From contig NZ_JAZIFX010000001.1 in NCBI RefSeq assembly GCF_036634175.1, positions 7,502,001-7,566,000 on the forward strand: a stretch of DNA of 64,000 bases, read 5' to 3'. The notes beneath the pieces were generated by a model, which was given only the letters and a program-made list of their open reading frames with translations, had not been told where the DNA came from and ran no database searches. The stretch is from Streptomyces sp. P9-A2. Its GTDB lineage: Bacteria > Actinomycetota > Actinomycetes > Streptomycetales > Streptomycetaceae. Shown in pieces: positions 48,401 to 60,653 of the stretch. A program made the position numbers and the translations under genes. The stretch's first letter is position 1; each line of letters opens with the position of its first letter.

Positions 48401-51400
48401 CTGTCCCGCTGGGCCGACCAGGACGACTTCGCCGTCGGCACCGTCACCGCGGGCCGTGAACGCCCCGAACTGCACGACGTGGTCGGCATGTTCGTGAACA
48501 CGCTGGTGCTGCGCAACCGAATACGCCCCGGCACGTCGTTCCGCGCGCTGCTGGAGCAGGTGCGCGGCACCGTCCTGGAGGCGTTCACCCACCAGGACGT
48601 GCCCTTCGAACGGCTGGTGGACGCTCTCCGGCCCGAGCGGGACACCAGCCGCACCCCCCTGTTCCAGGTCATGGTCGCCCTGCACAACCTGGGCGCCGAG
48701 GCCCCCGCGCTCCCGGACCTGGACGTCGAGCCGGTCACCCCGCCGGTCCGGCACGCCACGTTCGACCTGGCCTTCGACTTCGTGGAGACGGACGGCGGTG
48801 TCACCGGCCATCTGGAGTACGACACCGCCCTGTTCGACGAGGACACCGTCCACCGTCTGGCCGCCAGGCTGCGGCTGCTCCTGGAGGCCGCCGCGCAGGA
48901 CCCCGACCGCGACGTGCGGGCACTGGAACTGATGACCGCCGCCGAGCGGCACCGGGTGCTCCACGACTGGCAGGGGCCGCGGCTCGCGGTCCCCGACACC
49001 ACCTTCCCCGCCCTGTTCGAGGCGCAGGCCGCCCGCACCCCGCACGTCACCGCCCTGGTGGCACGGGACGCCACGTTCGACTTCGCCGCCCTCAACGAGC
49101 GCGCCAACCGGCTCGCCCACCACCTCCTCGCCCGGGGCGTCGCCCCCGAGAAGGTGGTCGCCGTACGGCTGCCACGCACCTCCGACCTGCTCGTGTCGGT
49201 GCTCGCCGTCACCAAGGCGGGCGGCACCCTCCTCTGCCTCGACCCCGACCTGCCCGCCGAACGCGTCACCCGCCTCCTCGCGGACGCGGCCCCGCACACC
49301 GTGCTGACCGCCGACGCCCTGCGCGAGGTGCCGTGGGACCGGCTGCCCGCCCACGACCCCACCGACCGCGACCGCCCGGCCCCGCTGCTCCCCGGCCACG
49401 CCGCCTACATCGTCTACACCTCCGGTTCCACCGGCACCCCCAAGGGCGTTGTCGTCGAACACCGCCACCTGGTCAACCTCTGCCACGACCACCGCGAAGG
49501 GCTCGTCGCCCCGCACACCGCGGACGGGCGGCGGCTGCGCGCCGCGCTGAGTGCCTCGTTCTCCTTCGACACCTCCTGGGAGGGGCCGCTGCTGTTCGCC
49601 CTCGGGCAGGAGGTCCACCTCGTCGACGAGGACGTGCGCCTGGACCCGGACGCGTTCTGCGCCCAGGTCGCCGAACGCCGCCTGGACCTGGTGAACGTCA
49701 CCCCGACCTTCCTGCGCGAACTCCTCGCCGCCGGACTCCTCGCACCCGGCCGCCACCACCCGCGCGTCCTCATGGTCGGCGGCGAGGCGACCGGCCCCGA
49801 CACCTGGCGGGAGCTGTGCGCCGCCGCGGACCTAGGCGTCACCGCGTACAACATGTACGGGCCCACCGAGTGCACCGTCGACGCCACCTACGGGCGTGTC
49901 ACCGACCACCCGGACCGGCCGGTCGTCGGGCGACCCGGCCGCAACCTGCGCGCCCACGTCCTCGACGGCGCCCTGCGCCCGGTGCCGCCCGGCGTGCCCG
50001 GCGAGCTGTACCTCGCCGGCGCGCAGGTGGCCCGCGGCTACCTGGGCCGCCCCGGTTCGACCGCGTCACGCTTCCTCGCCGACCCGTTCGGCGCGCCGGG
50101 GGAGCGGATGTACCGCACCGGCGACCGCGCCCGCCGGGACGAGCGAGGGCTGCTGGAGTTCCTGGGCCGCGCCGACGAGCAGATCAAGATCCGCGGCTTC
50201 CGCATCGAACCCGGCGAGGTCGAGGCCGCGCTGCTCACCCACCCGGACGTGTCCGAGGCAGTGGTGACGGCACGCGAACACGCGGGCCGGCTCATGCTCG
50301 TGGCCCACCTGGTGCCCGCCGGGAACACGGTGCCGACCGCCGACGAGCTGCGCCTGGCCCTCCGGCGCACCCTGCCGGACCACATGGTGCCGACCGCGTA
50401 CGTCCCGCTGGCGCGCATCCCGCGCACCAGCAGCGGCAAGACCGACCGGCGCGCCCTGCCCGCCCCGCCCGCGCAACCGGACCCCGCCACGACGTACGTG
50501 GCACCGCGTCCCGGCACCGAGGAGACGCTGGCCGCGATCTGGGCGGACGTCCTGCGGACCGAACGGGTGGGCACGCGGGACAACTTCTTCGCGCTCGGCG
50601 GCGACTCCATCCTCAGCATCCAGATCGTCTCCCGGGCCCGCCGGGCCGGGCTGGCGCTGACCACCAAGGACGTCTTCCGCCACCAGACCGTCGCCGAACT
50701 CGCCCTGCGCGTCACCGAGGCGGCCCCCGCGGCGGCAAACGCGACTCCGCCCGCCGAGGCACCGCTCACCCCGATCCAGCGCTGGTACCTCGACGGCCGC
50801 CGCCCCGGCGACCCGCTGCGCTTCACCATGTCGCAGCGGACCGAACTCGCCCCCGGCACCGACCTGTCCGCCCTGCGCCCCGCCGTGGACGCCCTCGTCC
50901 GCCACCATCCGGCCCTGCGCACCCGCTTCCGCCGCACCGACGACGCCTGGCGCCAGGAGATCCTGCCGGACGTCCCGGACGGCGTCCTCACCCACCACGA
51001 CGTGACCGGCCTGGACGGCTCCGCACTGGAGGCCGAGGTGCGGCGTGCCGCGGACGCGGCCCGGGACTCCCTCGACCCGACCGAGGGCCGCGTGGCACGC
51101 GTCCTGCTCTTCGACCGCGGCCCGGACCTGCCCGCACAACTCCTTTTCATCGTCCACCACTTGGCCGTCGACGGCGTCTCCTGGCGGATCCTGCCGGCCG
51201 ACCTGGAGACCGCCCACCGCTGCGCCGCGGACGGACGTCCCGTCGAACTGCCCCCGGCCGGAACCCCGTTCGGCCACTGGGCGGCCCGGCTGGAGACGCA
51301 CACCCGGTCCGGCGCCCTGGACGGCGACCTCCCCCACTGGGAGCGCACCGCGCAGGCCCCCGCCGACCTGCCCGCGGGCCGGCCCGGCCCCCACACCCAC

Positions 51401-54400
51401 GGCAGCGCCGCCACGGTCACCGTGCTGCTCGAGCCGGAGACGACCGAGGCCCTGCTGCGCCGGGTCCCGGAGGTCTACCGCACCCAGGTCAACGACGTCC
51501 TCCTCAGCGCCCTCGGCCGCACCCTGGCCCGCTGGTGCGGGCGCGAGACCGTGCTGGTCGGCGTGGAGGGCCACGGCCGCGAGGACCTCTTCGACGACGT
51601 GGACCTGTCCCGGACGGTCGGCTGGTTCACCGCCGAGTTCCCCCTCGCGCTGAGCGTCGACCCCGACGCCGGCTGGCACGACACCCTGCGCTCGGTCAAG
51701 GAGCAGCTGCGCGCGGTGCCGCTGCACGGCCTGAGCCACGGCGCGCTGCGCCACCTGTTGCCCGACAGCCCGCTGACCGGTGCTCCGGCGCCACAGGTCG
51801 GCTTCAACTACCACGGCCGGTGGGACGCCGACGGCGCGGGGAGCGGCCTCTACGGCGCCGCCCTGCCCCCGGCCGGCTCCGACACCGACCCCGACGCGCC
51901 CCGCCCCTACCTGCTGGACATCACCGGTGTGGTCCAGGACGGCCGCCTCGAACTCGGCTGGACCTATCCGCCGACCGTCTACGACGAGTCCACCGTCCGT
52001 GAGCTCGCCGACGGGATGTGCGCGGCGCTGCGCGACATCGCGGCCCACTGCGCCCGCCCGGACGCGGGCGGCCGCACCCCGTCGGACTTCCCGCTCGCCG
52101 GACTCGGCCAGAGGGAGCTGGACCGCCTCGTGGGCGACGGCCGGCACGTGGCGGACGTCCTGCCGCTGACACCCCTGCAGGCCGGGATGCTCTTCCACGG
52201 CCTGGTGGACACCGCGGGCGCCTACTTCGACCGGACGGCCGTACGACTGTCCGGGGTGGCCGACCCGCGGGCCTTCGCCGCGGCCTGGCAGCAGGTCGCC
52301 GACCGCACCGAGGCCCTGCGCACCAGCGTCCACTGGCAGAACCTGCCGCACCCGGTCCAGGTCGTCCACCACCGCGTGGAGCTGCCCGTCACCCACCTGG
52401 ACCGGCGGCACCTGACGCCCGAGCAGCGAGAGAGGGAGACGGAGGACCTGTCGGCCGCCGACCGCACGGCGGGCATGGACCTCACGACCGCACCCCTCAC
52501 CCGCATCACCCTGGCCGCGCTGCCCGGCGACGAGATCCTGCTGCTGTGGTCCTCCCACCATCTGATCCTGGACGGCTGGAGCACCGGGCAGCTGCTCACC
52601 GAGGTGTGCGAGCGCTACGCCGCGCTCACCGGCGGCCGCGAGGCCCCCGTGCCGGTCAGGCGCCCGTTCTCCGACTTCCTGCGCTGGCTGCACGAGCAGG
52701 ACGAGACCGCGGCCGAGGCGTACTGGGCCGGCGCCCTCGCGGGTTTCCCGGCCCGCACCCCGCTGCCGTACGACCGCACACCGGCCGAGGCGCACCGCGC
52801 CCGCGCCGCCGCCACGGCACACCGGCAGCTGGACGAACGCGTATCGGCGCGGCTGCGGGAGACGGCGGCACGGGCCGGGCTGACGGTGAACACCGTGATC
52901 GAGGGCGCCTGGGCGCTGCTGCTGGCCCGCCACGGTGGACGCGACGACGCCGTGTTCGGCACGACCGTCTCCGGGAGGCCGGCCGAACTGCCGGGCGTGG
53001 AGGCGATGATCGGCATGTTCATCAACACCGTGCCCACCCGGATCCAGGTCACGGGCGGGGGAGCGGCGTCCTGGCTGCGGGGCGTGCAGGAGCGCCAGAG
53101 CGACGCGCGGCGCTTCGACTTCCTCGCGCTGCCCCGCATCCGGGCGCTGAGCGAAGTCCCGGCGGGCGAGTCGCTGTTCGACAGCATGGTGGTGTTCGAG
53201 AACTACCCCGTCGACGAGTCCGCCACGGCCCGCACGGGCGTGCACGTCGAGGAGGTGCGGGCCGACGACGCGCCGACCTTCCCGCTGTGCCTGCGAGCCC
53301 ACCTCGGCGACCGGCTCGGCATCGACCTCGCCTACGACGCCGACCTGTTCGACGCGGACACGGCCGAACGCCTCGCGGCCCGGCTCGCGGTCGTCCTGAC
53401 CGCCCTCGCCGACGCCATCGAGGCCGACGCGGACGTGAGGGGCCTGCCGCTGCTGACCGAGGACGACCGCGCCCTGCTGGAGCGGTGGAACACCCCCGTG
53501 CGGCGGACGGCGCCGCGCAGTCCCGTCGGGCTGTTCGCCGAGCAGGCCCGCCGCACCCCCGACGCGCCCGCCCTGCGCGACGGCGACACGGAGCTGACGT
53601 ACCGCGGCCTCGACGAGTGGTCCGACGCCGTGGCGTCCCGGCTCCTCGCCGACGGCCTGCGGGCGGAGGACCGGGTGGCGCTGCCGATGGACCGCTGCGC
53701 CGAACTCGTCGTCGCCCAGCTCGCCGTCCTCAAGGCGGGCGGCGCCTACGTGCCGGTGGACGCCCGCGCCCCCGAGGAGCGGCGCCGGGCGCTGGCCGAA
53801 CGGGCGGGCGCGACGGCCGAGCTGACCGCCGCGGACGTCGCCGCCGCACGCACCCCCGTGCCGGGCGTGCCCGCCGCCGTACCCGCGGACGCCGACCGGC
53901 CGGCGTACGTGATGTTCACCTCCGGGTCGACCGGCGAGCCCAAGGCGGTCGCGGTACGCCACCGCGACGTGGCCGCCCTCGCCACCGACGGCCGCTTCAC
54001 CGGCGGGGTGTGCGACCGGGTGCTGCTGCACTCCCCGGTGGCCTTCGACGCCGCCACCTTCGAGGTGTGGGCGCCCCTGCTGAACGGCGGCTGCGTGGTC
54101 GTGGCACCGCCCCGGCCCCTGGACGCGGCACTGCTGCGGCACCTGGTCCGCGACGACGGCCTGAGCGCGCTGTGGCTGACCGCCGGCCTCTTCCGGCTGC
54201 TGGCGCAGGACGCGCCGGACTGCTTCACCGGCCTGCGCCAGGTGTGGACCGGCGGCGACGTGGTGCCCGCCGCGGCCGTACGCCGCGTGCTGTCCGCCTG
54301 CCCCGGCCTGACCGTCGTGGACGGCTACGGCCCCACCGAGGCGACGACGTTCGCGACGTCCTTCGCGCTCACCGACGCGGCGGCCGTGCCGGACACCGTG

Positions 54401-57400
54401 CCCATCGGCCACCCGCTCGACGACATGCGGGTCCACGTCCTCGACGGCCGGCTGCGGCCCGTGCCGCCGGGCTGCGCCGGCGAGCTGTACCTCGCCGGCG
54501 AGGGCGTGGCACGCGGCTACCTGGGCCGTCCCGGCGACACCGCCGCCCGCTTCCTCGCCGACCCCGCCGGCCCGCCCGGCACGCGCATGTACCGCACCGG
54601 CGACCTGGCCCGCCGCCGCCCCGACGGCACGGTCGAGTTCCTGGGCCGCGCCGACGACCAGGTGAAGATCCGCGGCTTCCGCGTCGAACCCGGCGAGGTG
54701 GAGGCGGCCCTCGCGGCGCATCCCGGCGTCGCGGACGTGGCGGTACTGGCCCGCGAGGACCGGCCCGGCGGCCGGCGCCTGGTGGCCTATGTGGTCGGCC
54801 CCGAAGACCTCACCGCCCTGAAGGAGTTCGCCCGGCGCTCGCTCCCCGACTACCTCGTGCCCTCGGCGTTCGTCGCCCTGCCCGCACTGCCGCTCAGCGG
54901 CAACGGCAAGGTCGACCGGGCCGCCCTTCCGGCACCGGAGGCCGCCGGCGGCGACCGGCGAAGCGCGCCGACCGCGCCGCGCACCGACGCCGAGCGGCGC
55001 ACCGCTGACGTCTTCGCGGAGGTCCTGTCCGTGGAGCGGCCCGGCGTGGAGGACGACTTCTTCCAGCTGGGCGGGGACTCCATCCTCAGCATCCGGCTGG
55101 CCACCCGCCTGTCCGAGGCGTTCGGCGCCGACCTGTCACCGCGCGCGGTGTTCACCCACCCCACCCCCGCCGCCCTCGCCGCCCTGCTCACCGCGGAGCC
55201 CTCCGGCGACGCCGCGCCCACCGCGATCGTCCCGGTCCCCCGCGACACACCCGCCCCGATGTCGTACGCCCAGCAACGCCTTTGGTTCCTGGAGGAGTTC
55301 GCGCCGGGCAGCGGCGAGTACGTCACCGCGTTCGCCCTGCGCCTGCGCGGCCGGCTCGATGTGCCCGCTCTCACCGCGGCCCTGCGCGCCCTGGTCGAGC
55401 GGCACGAGGCGCTGCGCACCACCTTCGACACGGTGGACGGCCACGGCGTGCAGCTCGTCCACCCGGCGCCGGACGTGCCGCTGCCGCTGCACGACCTGTC
55501 GGGAACAGCGGAGCCCCACCGGGCGGCCCGGCTGGAGGAGCTGCTGGAGGCCGAGCGGGCCCGCACGTTCGACCTGCGGCAGGGCCCGCTGCTGCACGCG
55601 GGGCTGATCAGGCTCTCGGACGAGGAGCACGTCCTGACCCTGACCCTGCACCACATCGTCACCGACGGCTGGTCCACCGGAGTCCTCACCGGCGACCTCG
55701 CCCACTTCTACCGCGCCGAACCGGGCGCGGACAAAGGAAAGTTGCCGCCGCTGCCGGTGCAGTACGCCGACTACGCCCACTGGCAGCGCGGCAGCGGCAC
55801 GGACGACCACCTCGCGTACTGGAAGGAGCACCTGACCGGTCTGGAAACACTGGACCTGCCCACCGACCGGCCGCGTCCGGTGGTGCGCACCCACGACGGC
55901 GCCGCCGTGCGCCTCGTCCTGCCACGCGGCACCACCCGCCGCCTCGTCCAGGTGGGCCGGGACCGGCAGACCACCCTGTTCACCACGCTGGTCGCCGCCG
56001 CGCAGACCTACCTGGCCCGCCTGACCGGCGGCCGGGACATCACCGTCGGCACGGTCACCTCCGGCCGCGACCGTCCCGAGACCCAGAACCTCGTCGGATT
56101 CTTCGTCAACACCCTCGTCCTGCGCTCCCGCGTCGAACCCGACCGCCCCTTCCCCGAGTTCCTCACCGAGGTGCGCGGGACCGTCCTGGACGCCTTCGCC
56201 CACCAGGAGGCGCCGTTCGAGCGGGTGGTGGACGAGGTGCAGCCGGTCCGCGACACCAGCCGCACCCCCCTGTTCCAGGTCATGGTGGTGCTGCAGAACG
56301 CCCCGGCCGCCACTCTCGACCTGCCCGGCGTCGAGGTCACCGACGTCGACACGGACCTGCGGCACGCGGCGTTCGACCTCACCCTGGAGTTCGCCGAGAC
56401 CCCCGCCGGGGAACTGCACGGCCTGCTCACCTACAACACCGACCTGTTCGACGCGGCCACCGCCGAACGGATGGCCGACCAGCTCGGCACACTCCTGACC
56501 GCCGTCGCCGACGACCCCGGCCGCCCCGTGGGCGCCCTGCCGCTGGCCACCGACGAGACGCTCAAGGCCGTCCTCGACCAGGGACGCCCCGCCGCCCGCC
56601 CGGTACCGGCGGCGACGCTGCCGGAGCTGTTCGAACGGCAGGCCGCCCGCACGCCCGACGCTGTGGCCCTGGCCGACGCCGACGGCCGCGAGCTGACGTA
56701 CGCGCAGGTCGAGCGCGCCGCCAACCGGCTGGCGCACCGGCTCATCGCCCGGGGCGTGGGACCCGAGCGGATCGTGGCGCTGGCCCTGCCCCGCGGCGCG
56801 GAGACGGTGGTGGCCCAGCTCGCCGTGGCCAAGGCCGGCGGTGCCTTCCTGCCCGTCGACCCGGACTACCCCGAGCAGCGACGGGAGTTCATGCTGCGCG
56901 ACGCGGGCGCCCGGCTCGTCCTGGACGACCCCGCAGCCGTACGGGACGCGGACGGGCCGGACACCGCGCCCACGGACGCCGACCGCACGGCCCCGCTGAC
57001 CGTCGACCACCCCGCGTACGTGATCTACACGTCCGGTTCCACCGGCACACCCAAGGGCGTGGCGGTGACGCACAGCGGACTGGCCGCCTTCACCGCGGCC
57101 GCCGCCGACCGCTACGACGCGGGCCCCGGTGACCGGGTCCTGCAGTTCGCCTCGCCCAGCTTCGACGCCTCCGTGCTGGAACTGTGCGTGTCCCTGCTCG
57201 CCGGAGCCACCCTCGTCACCGGGGAGGAGGGCCCGCTCGTCGGCGAGCGGCTCGCCGAGGTCCTCGCCGGGCGGCGCGTCAGCCACACGCTGATCCCGCC
57301 CGCCGCCCTGGCCACGGTCGCCCCCGGGACCGCCGACGCCCTGCCGCACCTGCGCACCCTCATCGTCGGCGCCGAGGCGTGCCCGGCCCACCTCGTCGAA

Positions 57401-59743
57401 CGGTGGGCACCCGGCCGACGCATGATCAACTCGTACGGCCCGACCGAGGCCACCGTCGTCGCCACCTGGACCGGCCCCCTCGCCCCCGGCCCGGACGCCC
57501 CGCCGATCGGACGCCCGGCCGGCGCCATCCGCGTCCAGGTCCTCGACGCCGCCCTGCGCCCCGTCCCGCCCGGCGTCACCGGCGACCTCTACGTGGCCGG
57601 ACCCGGACTGGCCCGCGGCTACCTGAACCGGCCCGGCCCGACCGCCTCGCGTTTCGTCGCCGACCCGTTCGGCGCGCCGGGGGAGCGGATGTACCGCACC
57701 GGCGACCTGGCCCGCTGGGACGCGTCCGGCGAACTGCGCTTCGCCGGACGCGCCGACGACCAGGTCAAGCTGCGCGGCTTCCGCATCGAGCCCGGAGAGA
57801 TCGAGAGCGCGCTGCGCCGCAGCCCGCGGGTGCGCGACGCGGTGGTCACCGTGCGCGGCGGCGGGACCGACCAGGACGGCCGGTCCGGCGGACGGCTCGT
57901 GGCCCACGTCGTGCCCGCCGAGGGCACCACGGAGGAACTGCCGGTGCCGGAGCTGCGCGACCACCTCGCCGGGCTGCTCCCGCCGCACATGATCCCGTCG
58001 GCGTTCGTGCCGCTGGAGCGCCTGCCGCTCACCCCCAACGGCAAGACCGACCGCGCCGCCCTGCCCGAACCCGGCCCCACGCACTCCGCCGCCGGGCCGC
58101 GCACGGCACCGCGCACCGACACCGAACGCCGCATCGCCCGCATCTGGGCCGATGTCCTCGGCGTGGCGGACGTCGGCGCGCACGACAACTTCTTCCACCT
58201 CGGCGGCGACTCCATCCTCAGCATGCAGGTCGTCTCCCGGCTGCGGCGGGACGGACTGCACCTGGCCACCCGCGAGCTGTTCACCCACCAGACGGTCGCC
58301 GAACTGGCCGGCGTCGTCACCGGCGCGCCCCGGCACTCCGGGGAGGGCCCGGTGAGCGGGGATGTGCCGCTCACCCCCATCCAGGAGTGGTTCCTGACCG
58401 GCCCGCGCGCCAGCCACGGCCACTTCAACCAGTCGCTGCTGCTGGAACTCGGCGCCCCCCTGGACGCCACCGCCCTGGAAACGGCCCTGAACGCCCTGCT
58501 CGACCACCACGACGCCCTGCGCATGCGCTTCACCGAGGACGAAGGCGGCTGGCGTCAGTTCAACCCGTCGCCGTCCGACACCGGCCGCGACCGGCTCCTG
58601 AACCGCCACGACCTGAGCGGGCTGACCTCCGCCGAGGCCGACGCGGCGATGGAGAAGGCCGCCGACGAGCTGCACACCGGCTTCGACCTGGCGCGCGGCC
58701 CGCTGCTGCGGGCGGCCCTGTTCACCGGGGGCACCGGCCGGCCCGCCTTCCTCCTCCTGGTCGCCCACCACCTCGTCGTGGACGCCGTCTCCTGGCGCGT
58801 CCTGCGCGACGACCTGGAGGCCGCCTACCGGCAGGCCGTCCAGGGCGAGCCTGTCGCACTGGGAGAACGCACCACCTCCTTCCGCGACTGGGCCCGGGGC
58901 CTCGCCGCGCACGTCGAGGCCGGCGCCCTCGACGACGAACTGCCCTACTGGGAGCGGGCGGCCGACGCCGAGCCGCTGCCCACCGGAATACCGGACGGGC
59001 TACCGGGCGGGCTACCGGGCGGGACGCCGACCGGGCCGGAGACCGGCCCCGTCGACACGCTCACCGTCGCACTGGACGAGGCGGACACCGAAGCACTCCT
59101 GCGCGCCGCGCCGACCGCTTACCGCACCCGCGTCAACGACGTGCTGCTCACCGCTCTCGCCCTGGCCCTGGCCCGCTGGACCGGCCGCGAGGAGATCCGC
59201 CTGGACCTGGAGGGACACGGCCGCGAGGACGTCCTCGACGACGTGGACCTCTCCCGCACGGTCGGCTGGTTCACCACCGTCCACCCCGTCGCCCTCCGGG
59301 TGCCCGAACCCGCCGACCTCGGCCCCGGCCGGGACTGGCGGACCCTGGTGAAGTCGGTGCGCCGCCAGTTGCGCGCCGTGCCCGGCAACGGCCTGGGCTT
59401 CGGCGCGCTGCGCACCTTCGGCCCGCCCGAGGTGCGCGAACGGCTCGGACGGGCCGCGCACGGACAGGTCGTCTTCAACTACCTCGGCCAGTGGGACGCC
59501 CGCCCGGAGAACCCCGGCGACGGCCTGATACATGTCGAGCACGGCTCGTTCGGCCGGCACCACGACCCGCGCGACAGCGGCTCCCATCCGCTGGAGATCG
59601 TCGGCGCGGTGCAGGGCGGCCGGCTGTCCTTCACCTGGCACCACCGGCCCGCCCTCCACGCCACGGACACCGTGCGACGCGTCGCGGACGACTTCGCCGA
59701 GGCCCTGCGCCACATCGCCCGCCACGCCCGGGACAACCGGTGA
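39452..59743 (+). CDS. NRPS subunit 2, modules 6-10, no TE domain
   Basis: A 6763-residue NRPS: C6-A6-T6-E6 / C7-A7-T7 / C8-A8-T8-E8 / C9-A9-T9 / C10-A10-T10-E10. It follows NRPS1 after 13 bases with GAGGACCGG before the ATG, so the two are co-transcribed. C6, C8 and C10 follow L-modules and show LCL motifs (HHIVTDGWS). C7 and C9 follow E domains and show DCL motifs (HHLILDGWS). All ATP, GGDS and E motifs are intact. The protein ends right after E10, so release must be in trans, fitting the PBP-type thioesterase upstream. The N-terminus ([15 protein letters not shown], then [12 protein letters not shown]) is basic, opposite in charge to the NRPS1 tail. Two in-frame insertions are unusual: about 60 residues in A6, and 42 residues of hexapeptide repeats in C8. 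Confidence 0.97.
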   Translation: MTSSKRNRAEALPQDLREALRRRLAGRAADTPGAARQAIGHADRTRPLPLSFAQQRLWFLDRLHPGDPRYNSAVALRLTGTLDHTALTGALEHVVGRHEALRTTFDETDGSPTQTVRPAGPLPLPVRDIPATGDGEALDAVLVAAYERPFDLRTGPLLRALLLRESDHAHVLLLTAHHIVTDGWSMGVLLEELCAAYDALAQGAEPALPPVATQYPDFAVWQREQLSGPRLERRLAHWKERLSGAVAPELPLDRPRRGEDSGAGAVHTFTVPAATTARLKHLAAERHTTLFTALVAASQALLARWSGQDDITVGSLTPGRGRTDLERAVGFFVNTVVLRTRVETGGSFRDLLAAAADTVNDAFAHGDTPFERLVEAVGAAREAGRNPLFDVMVLLHPAPPAAPDPHGLATAPVAVPRRAATFDLSVEFVPDGDGLTGLLEYRTDLFDAATAERMADQLLRTLDGAAAEPDRPLGALPLLSPRQTRQVTRDWNATARPVPEDTLPELFARQAARTPHTTALVAGDERLDHATLDARADRLARQLVARGAGPERLVALRLPRTADMIVAILAVWKAGAGYLPLDPALPEERIRFLLDDARPALVLDGTTLRDLSGTGPAADAGPLTPPHPDTTAYVLYTSGSTGRPKGVTVTHRSLANLLAGHREGFVAEAGGGPLRVALTASFSFDTSLEGVLLMADGHPLHLVDETTRLDAAALVEYVVEHRIDFLDLTPIHLRQLLPAGLLTDPRHHPRVLMLGGEAVGPDLWRELAERRDVAAYNFYGPTECTVDALACRIEGDGRPTVGRPLANVRAYVLDDRLRPVPPGVGGELYLAGAQLARGYAGRPGLTAARFLPDPYGPPGTRMYRTGDLARWTADGRLDHLGRADDQVKVRGHRIEPGEVEAALTDLPGVAAAAVVAVTDPHGHTRLAAYLVPRQTTSAPSRRPARAPELSASLEQGGTPFAVPAESPSTSSTRASVRHTESTHRPPLLDGQTLPAGAPVPADHDARLTATEVRAACRRVLPDHMVPSSFTVLDALPMTVSGKVDRRALPAPDPDGGGRDKEFVAPRTPEEETLARIWAEVLGARRVGVSDNFFELGGDSILSIQAVSRARAAGLHLTSRDVFRHQTVADLAAAASARAAEVPAPRRPREEGPAPLTPIQEWFFATHGPLRHFSMSMLLDLPHDLDEAALERALEALAAHHPALRTRFVRSGDTWRQHPGDGPAAGLLTRHDLSRAADPTATREEAAGAARAALDPETGALLRAALLSRPGERPQLFVTAHHLAVDSVSWRVLLADLAQAYRQAAQGAPVQLEPVPTPFADWAAHLSRRVRAGDLDADLPHWTAEAAEPRTPLPVDRPGTPLAGAVRTLHTRVDRATTHALLRQVPAVYRTQVNDVLLSALGRVLADWTGTGRVTVALEGHGREDDTLDLSRTVGWFTTQYPVTLTPAGPSDAPDWGTTLKTVKERLRAVPRHGLGYEALARLGSPGPAARALRDLPLPQVCFNYHGQWEAGEGRDFAPAGEAPGRDIAADRPPAHLLDVSAVVADGELEITWHYSDQVHDEDTVRTLADGMTRALAAIAGHCARPGAGGRTPSDFPLARLDQDRLDRLAGDGRDVADVLPLTPLQEGMLFHRLVGGPDDVYVDQAALLLDGVADPHALAVAWQRVTDRTPALRTCVVWEDVPVPLQVVRRDVRVPVTHLDWRNLDEAERAERLDRLRADDLARGIDLAAAPLMRLTLVRLPDARLHLLWTSHHLILDGWSLAQVLTEVVEEYAALTAGAESRPPVRRPFADYVRWLADQDADAARAHWQGVLAGFTAPTPLPTDRPLREAHSARSADVHVAGLDEEASARLARTAREAGLTLNTVVQGAWALLLARYGAEDDVVFGTTVSGRPDDLPGAESMVGMFINTVPTRIRVDPGRPAGAWLRELQDAQAESRRFAAVSLAELTRLSDVPSGSPLFHSMVAFENYPFDEARTAGSGVRLAEVTSRDATNYPLVLRAHHGERLGFDLAYDPALFDAATVRSLADRLCLLLTEIADGPDRPLRALARPTAGERRRMLTEWNGTEEGRPDETLVDLFEAQAARTPGAVAVTCQAERLDYATLDARAGRLAHRLAELGAAPERFVALALPRSCDQVVAVLAVLKTGAAYLPIDPASPAERIGHLLADAAPVTLVTTTGTAARADGTDVPVLLLDDPDTEADLARRPATGPAPARRPLPESPAYAIHTSGSTGRPKGVVIPHANVVRLFTRTSHWFGFGPDDVWTMFHSYAFDFSVWELWGPLLHGGRLVIVPDETARSPEDFLRLLADERVTVLNQTPSAFYPLIRADAEHPEVSARLALRTVVFGGEALDTGRLADWWTRHPAAAPRLVNMYGITETTVHVTHAPLDPATAADGPAGPIGTAIEDLRAYVLDADLAPVPPGATGELYVAGEGLARGYLGRPGLTATRFLADPFGPAGSRMYRTGDRAKWRADGTLEYLGRTDAQVKIRGYRIEPGEIEAALHTHPGVAEAAAGVFEDASGTRRLVAHVTGSGGAIPAPAELRAHLERLLPAHMVPAAYVPMDALPLTVNGKLDRRALPAPGPDGYAAGPDRTPPRTPAERLVAAAWADVLGVEEVHAGDDFFALGGDSILAVRVTARLRAAFGPGASPRLLFTRPTVAALAAELGEPADDASAPRADAIPASAPHIPAPLSYAQQRLWFLDRFEPGSTEYTTLSVLRLRGPLDENALRTALDGLVARHEALRTTFAEQDGQTRQTVRPPHRVGLPVDDLTAAPDGRAALDALLEREAATPFDLAAGPPLRARLARTAAGEHDKRGEHDKRGEHDKRGEHDKRGEHDKYGEHDKYGEHDKYGEHVLVLAVHHIVTDGWSLGVLGRDLGELYAAAHEGREPELPALPVRYADHATWQRARTDHVEEQLAHWRETLDAVPPLELPTDRPRPAVRAGDGALVTFTLPAELTDRLRERGREADATLYMTLLTACTALLSRWADQDDFAVGTVTAGRERPELHDVVGMFVNTLVLRNRIRPGTSFRALLEQVRGTVLEAFTHQDVPFERLVDALRPERDTSRTPLFQVMVALHNLGAEAPALPDLDVEPVTPPVRHATFDLAFDFVETDGGVTGHLEYDTALFDEDTVHRLAARLRLLLEAAAQDPDRDVRALELMTAAERHRVLHDWQGPRLAVPDTTFPALFEAQAARTPHVTALVARDATFDFAALNERANRLAHHLLARGVAPEKVVAVRLPRTSDLLVSVLAVTKAGGTLLCLDPDLPAERVTRLLADAAPHTVLTADALREVPWDRLPAHDPTDRDRPAPLLPGHAAYIVYTSGSTGTPKGVVVEHRHLVNLCHDHREGLVAPHTADGRRLRAALSASFSFDTSWEGPLLFALGQEVHLVDEDVRLDPDAFCAQVAERRLDLVNVTPTFLRELLAAGLLAPGRHHPRVLMVGGEATGPDTWRELCAAADLGVTAYNMYGPTECTVDATYGRVTDHPDRPVVGRPGRNLRAHVLDGALRPVPPGVPGELYLAGAQVARGYLGRPGSTASRFLADPFGAPGERMYRTGDRARRDERGLLEFLGRADEQIKIRGFRIEPGEVEAALLTHPDVSEAVVTAREHAGRLMLVAHLVPAGNTVPTADELRLALRRTLPDHMVPTAYVPLARIPRTSSGKTDRRALPAPPAQPDPATTYVAPRPGTEETLAAIWADVLRTERVGTRDNFFALGGDSILSIQIVSRARRAGLALTTKDVFRHQTVAELALRVTEAAPAAANATPPAEAPLTPIQRWYLDGRRPGDPLRFTMSQRTELAPGTDLSALRPAVDALVRHHPALRTRFRRTDDAWRQEILPDVPDGVLTHHDVTGLDGSALEAEVRRAADAARDSLDPTEGRVARVLLFDRGPDLPAQLLFIVHHLAVDGVSWRILPADLETAHRCAADGRPVELPPAGTPFGHWAARLETHTRSGALDGDLPHWERTAQAPADLPAGRPGPHTHGSAATVTVLLEPETTEALLRRVPEVYRTQVNDVLLSALGRTLARWCGRETVLVGVEGHGREDLFDDVDLSRTVGWFTAEFPLALSVDPDAGWHDTLRSVKEQLRAVPLHGLSHGALRHLLPDSPLTGAPAPQVGFNYHGRWDADGAGSGLYGAALPPAGSDTDPDAPRPYLLDITGVVQDGRLELGWTYPPTVYDESTVRELADGMCAALRDIAAHCARPDAGGRTPSDFPLAGLGQRELDRLVGDGRHVADVLPLTPLQAGMLFHGLVDTAGAYFDRTAVRLSGVADPRAFAAAWQQVADRTEALRTSVHWQNLPHPVQVVHHRVELPVTHLDRRHLTPEQRERETEDLSAADRTAGMDLTTAPLTRITLAALPGDEILLLWSSHHLILDGWSTGQLLTEVCERYAALTGGREAPVPVRRPFSDFLRWLHEQDETAAEAYWAGALAGFPARTPLPYDRTPAEAHRARAAATAHRQLDERVSARLRETAARAGLTVNTVIEGAWALLLARHGGRDDAVFGTTVSGRPAELPGVEAMIGMFINTVPTRIQVTGGGAASWLRGVQERQSDARRFDFLALPRIRALSEVPAGESLFDSMVVFENYPVDESATARTGVHVEEVRADDAPTFPLCLRAHLGDRLGIDLAYDADLFDADTAERLAARLAVVLTALADAIEADADVRGLPLLTEDDRALLERWNTPVRRTAPRSPVGLFAEQARRTPDAPALRDGDTELTYRGLDEWSDAVASRLLADGLRAEDRVALPMDRCAELVVAQLAVLKAGGAYVPVDARAPEERRRALAERAGATAELTAADVAAARTPVPGVPAAVPADADRPAYVMFTSGSTGEPKAVAVRHRDVAALATDGRFTGGVCDRVLLHSPVAFDAATFEVWAPLLNGGCVVVAPPRPLDAALLRHLVRDDGLSALWLTAGLFRLLAQDAPDCFTGLRQVWTGGDVVPAAAVRRVLSACPGLTVVDGYGPTEATTFATSFALTDAAAVPDTVPIGHPLDDMRVHVLDGRLRPVPPGCAGELYLAGEGVARGYLGRPGDTAARFLADPAGPPGTRMYRTGDLARRRPDGTVEFLGRADDQVKIRGFRVEPGEVEAALAAHPGVADVAVLAREDRPGGRRLVAYVVGPEDLTALKEFARRSLPDYLVPSAFVALPALPLSGNGKVDRAALPAPEAAGGDRRSAPTAPRTDAERRTADVFAEVLSVERPGVEDDFFQLGGDSILSIRLATRLSEAFGADLSPRAVFTHPTPAALAALLTAEPSGDAAPTAIVPVPRDTPAPMSYAQQRLWFLEEFAPGSGEYVTAFALRLRGRLDVPALTAALRALVERHEALRTTFDTVDGHGVQLVHPAPDVPLPLHDLSGTAEPHRAARLEELLEAERARTFDLRQGPLLHAGLIRLSDEEHVLTLTLHHIVTDGWSTGVLTGDLAHFYRAEPGADKGKLPPLPVQYADYAHWQRGSGTDDHLAYWKEHLTGLETLDLPTDRPRPVVRTHDGAAVRLVLPRGTTRRLVQVGRDRQTTLFTTLVAAAQTYLARLTGGRDITVGTVTSGRDRPETQNLVGFFVNTLVLRSRVEPDRPFPEFLTEVRGTVLDAFAHQEAPFERVVDEVQPVRDTSRTPLFQVMVVLQNAPAATLDLPGVEVTDVDTDLRHAAFDLTLEFAETPAGELHGLLTYNTDLFDAATAERMADQLGTLLTAVADDPGRPVGALPLATDETLKAVLDQGRPAARPVPAATLPELFERQAARTPDAVALADADGRELTYAQVERAANRLAHRLIARGVGPERIVALALPRGAETVVAQLAVAKAGGAFLPVDPDYPEQRREFMLRDAGARLVLDDPAAVRDADGPDTAPTDADRTAPLTVDHPAYVIYTSGSTGTPKGVAVTHSGLAAFTAAAADRYDAGPGDRVLQFASPSFDASVLELCVSLLAGATLVTGEEGPLVGERLAEVLAGRRVSHTLIPPAALATVAPGTADALPHLRTLIVGAEACPAHLVERWAPGRRMINSYGPTEATVVATWTGPLAPGPDAPPIGRPAGAIRVQVLDAALRPVPPGVTGDLYVAGPGLARGYLNRPGPTASRFVADPFGAPGERMYRTGDLARWDASGELRFAGRADDQVKLRGFRIEPGEIESALRRSPRVRDAVVTVRGGGTDQDGRSGGRLVAHVVPAEGTTEELPVPELRDHLAGLLPPHMIPSAFVPLERLPLTPNGKTDRAALPEPGPTHSAAGPRTAPRTDTERRIARIWADVLGVADVGAHDNFFHLGGDSILSMQVVSRLRRDGLHLATRELFTHQTVAELAGVVTGAPRHSGEGPVSGDVPLTPIQEWFLTGPRASHGHFNQSLLLELGAPLDATALETALNALLDHHDALRMRFTEDEGGWRQFNPSPSDTGRDRLLNRHDLSGLTSAEADAAMEKAADELHTGFDLARGPLLRAALFTGGTGRPAFLLLVAHHLVVDAVSWRVLRDDLEAAYRQAVQGEPVALGERTTSFRDWARGLAAHVEAGALDDELPYWERAADAEPLPTGIPDGLPGGLPGGTPTGPETGPVDTLTVALDEADTEALLRAAPTAYRTRVNDVLLTALALALARWTGREEIRLDLEGHGREDVLDDVDLSRTVGWFTTVHPVALRVPEPADLGPGRDWRTLVKSVRRQLRAVPGNGLGFGALRTFGPPEVRERLGRAAHGQVVFNYLGQWDARPENPGDGLIHVEHGSFGRHHDPRDSGSHPLEIVGAVQGGRLSFTWHHRPALHATDTVRRVADDFAEALRHIARHARDNR
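39590..44245 (+). other. module 6: C-A-T-E, basic-type pocket, D-residue
   Basis: An LCL-type C domain (HHIVTDGWS near 39980), A6 (near 41360, code DTEDMGFVD), T6 and E6 ([10 protein letters not shown] near 43290). The acidic pair at pocket positions 239 and 278, plus Asp at 331, suits a cationic side chain such as Arg, Lys or Orn. Residue 6 is D. A repeat-like insert lies between the A8 and A10 core motifs. Confidence 0.75.
42262..42455 (+). repeat. in-frame dispersed-repeat-like insert in A6
   Basis: Compared with the other nine A domains, A6 has about 60 extra residues between [11 protein letters not shown] and [12 protein letters not shown]. The insert is rich in Ser, Pro and Thr, unlike NRPS sequence. 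Its DNA contains GAGCTCTCGGCTTCGCTCG (a small stem with arms 42292-42296 and 42307-42311) and an imperfect hairpin at 42344-42376. From memory this resembles a short palindromic repeat scattered through Streptomyces genomes. The insert keeps the frame, so the A domain should still be translated. Confidence 0.65.
44296..47460 (+). other. module 7: C-A-T, threonine
   Basis: A DCL-type C domain (HHLILDGWS near 44705), A7 (near 46130) and T7. The code is DFWNVGMVH, the well-established Thr signature, with supporting context LNQTPSAFY and [11 protein letters not shown]. There is no E domain, so residue 7 is L-Thr. This is the most secure substrate call in the cluster. Confidence 0.88.
47515..52095 (+). 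other. module 8: C-A-T-E, basic or polar pocket, D-residue
   Basis: An LCL-type C domain with the [12 protein letters not shown] repeat just before HHIVTDGWS (near 48030), A8 (near 49420, code DTENMGMVD), T8 and E8 ([10 protein letters not shown] near 51157). The pocket resembles module 6 but has Asn at 278, so a basic or amide side chain is likely. Residue 8 is D. Confidence 0.72.
47879..48013 (+). repeat. 18-bp tandem repeat, 7.5 copies, in C8
   Basis: Seven full units starting at 47879, 47897, 47915, 47933, 47951, 47969 and 47987, plus a half unit at 48005-48013. Units 1-4 encode GEHDKR and units 5-7 GEHDKY; unit 2 has a silent GAT for GAC. The repeat lies between the C2 and C3 core motifs, where sister domains have only a short loop. 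It adds 42 residues and keeps the frame. Ordered variant blocks suggest expansion by slippage or unequal exchange. Confidence 0.95.
52150..55200 (+). other. module 9: C-A-T, valine-like
   Basis: A DCL-type C domain (HHLILDGWS near 52557), A9 (near 53920) and T9. The code is DAFWWGGTF, one residue from the standard Val code DAFWLGGTF. Residue 9 is predicted L-Val. Confidence 0.8.
55252..59743 (+). other. module 10: C-A-T-E, hydrophobic pocket, terminal D-residue
   Basis: An LCL-type C domain (HHIVTDGWS near 55650), A10 (near 57030, code DALLIGSVV, same as modules 1 and 5), T10 and E10 ([10 protein letters not shown] near 58764). The protein ends 20-30 residues after the E core, without the [10 protein letters not shown] linker that follows every internal E domain. 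Residue 10 is D and is the acyl donor for release. Confidence 0.82.
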
Positions 59744-59829
59744 CGCCCCGCCCAGCGGCCCGCGCCCCGCCGCCGTTACCAGCCCACCGCCCGCCACCCA
59801 CCCGACCCCAGAGAGCGAGACCGACAGAC

Positions 59830-60033
59830 ATGGACGAGAACACCCGTTACCAGGTGCTGCGCAACGACGAGGAGCAGTACTCGCTGTGGCCCGTCGACGT
59901 CGAGGTGCCCGCCGGCTGGCAGCCCGTCGGCAAGGAGGGCACGGAGGCGGAGTGCTCCGCCTACGTCGACGAGGTCTGGACCGACATGCGCCCGCGCAGC
60001 CTGCGGGAGCGCATGGAGAACGCCGAAGCCTGA
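59830..60033 (+). CDS. MbtH-like protein
   Basis: A 67-residue MbtH-family protein with the conserved NDEEQYSLWPVD, PAGW and WTDMRPRSLRE. These proteins bind A domains and are often needed for their solubility and amino-acid activation. It lies 86 bases downstream of NRPS2 and probably shares the transcript. The family signature and length are normal. The ribosome site is weak (GAGAGCGAG, about 14 bases upstream), so translation may be modest. Confidence 0.96.
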   Translation: MDENTRYQVLRNDEEQYSLWPVDVEVPAGWQPVGKEGTEAECSAYVDEVWTDMRPRSLRERMENAEA

Positions 60034-60140
60034 CGCGTCCCGCACGACCGCGAAGGACGGCCCGGGGTGCGTTCCGCAACCGCACCCCGGCCTCCGCCCT
60101 GCCCGTCCGTCTGCCCGCCCGTCCAGCCTGAGGAGCTGAC

Positions 60141-60653
60141 ATGACACCGGTCCTGCACACCGAACGACTCACGTTCCGGCCCTACCGCCCCGAGGACGAG
60201 AACCACTTCGTGGCCCTGCTGCGCGACGAGGAGGTCTGCCGCTGGATGGGCCAGGACCGCGTGCCGGAGGCCGACCTGCGCACGCTGTTCCGCGCCATCC
60301 TCACCGATGTCTACCCGCAGCACATGTTCGACGTGTGGGGACTGTGGCGCGAGGAGGTCTACGTCGGCCACGCGGAGGTGAAGAAGACCGGCAACGTCGA
60401 CGGCCACGAACTGGTCACCGCCCTCGTCCCCGAGTACTGGGGTCAGGGCCTGGGCACCGAAGTGGTCCGCGGCCTGCTCCGCCACGCCGCCGACAACCTG
60501 GGCCTGAAGGAGGCCTACGGCATGGTGGGCGCCGACAACACCGCCAGCCTGGCCATGATCCGCCGACTGGGCTTCCGGCACATGCGCGACGTGGTCGGCG
60601 ACGACGGCACCGTGACCAAGATGGTGGTGATCTCGACGACGGACCCGGACTGA
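60141..60653 (+). CDS. GNAT-family N-acetyltransferase (RimJ/RimL-like)
   Basis: A 170-residue GNAT protein. It starts LHTERLTFRPYRPEDENHF, typical of the RimJ/RimL branch, and has the acetyl-CoA motif in VPEYWGQGLGTEVVRGLL and the following NTASLAMIRRLGF. The ATG at 60141 has GAGGAG six bases upstream. It lies 107 bases after MbtH on the same strand and is likely the last gene of the cluster. Possible roles are acetylating a free amine of the peptide (tailoring or self-protection, given the basic-type pockets at 6 and 8) or an unrelated housekeeping activity. The sequence alone does not decide. Confidence 0.85.
   Translation: MTPVLHTERLTFRPYRPEDENHFVALLRDEEVCRWMGQDRVPEADLRTLFRAILTDVYPQHMFDVWGLWREEVYVGHAEVKKTGNVDGHELVTALVPEYWGQGLGTEVVRGLLRHAADNLGLKEAYGMVGADNTASLAMIRRLGFRHMRDVVGDDGTVTKMVVISTTDPD

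Noticed and set aside
59600..59760. C-terminal thioesterase or reductase domain on NRPS2
   Set aside because: After E10 only a few residues remain (ending RHARDNR). No GxSxG or Rossmann motif is present, so release must occur in trans.
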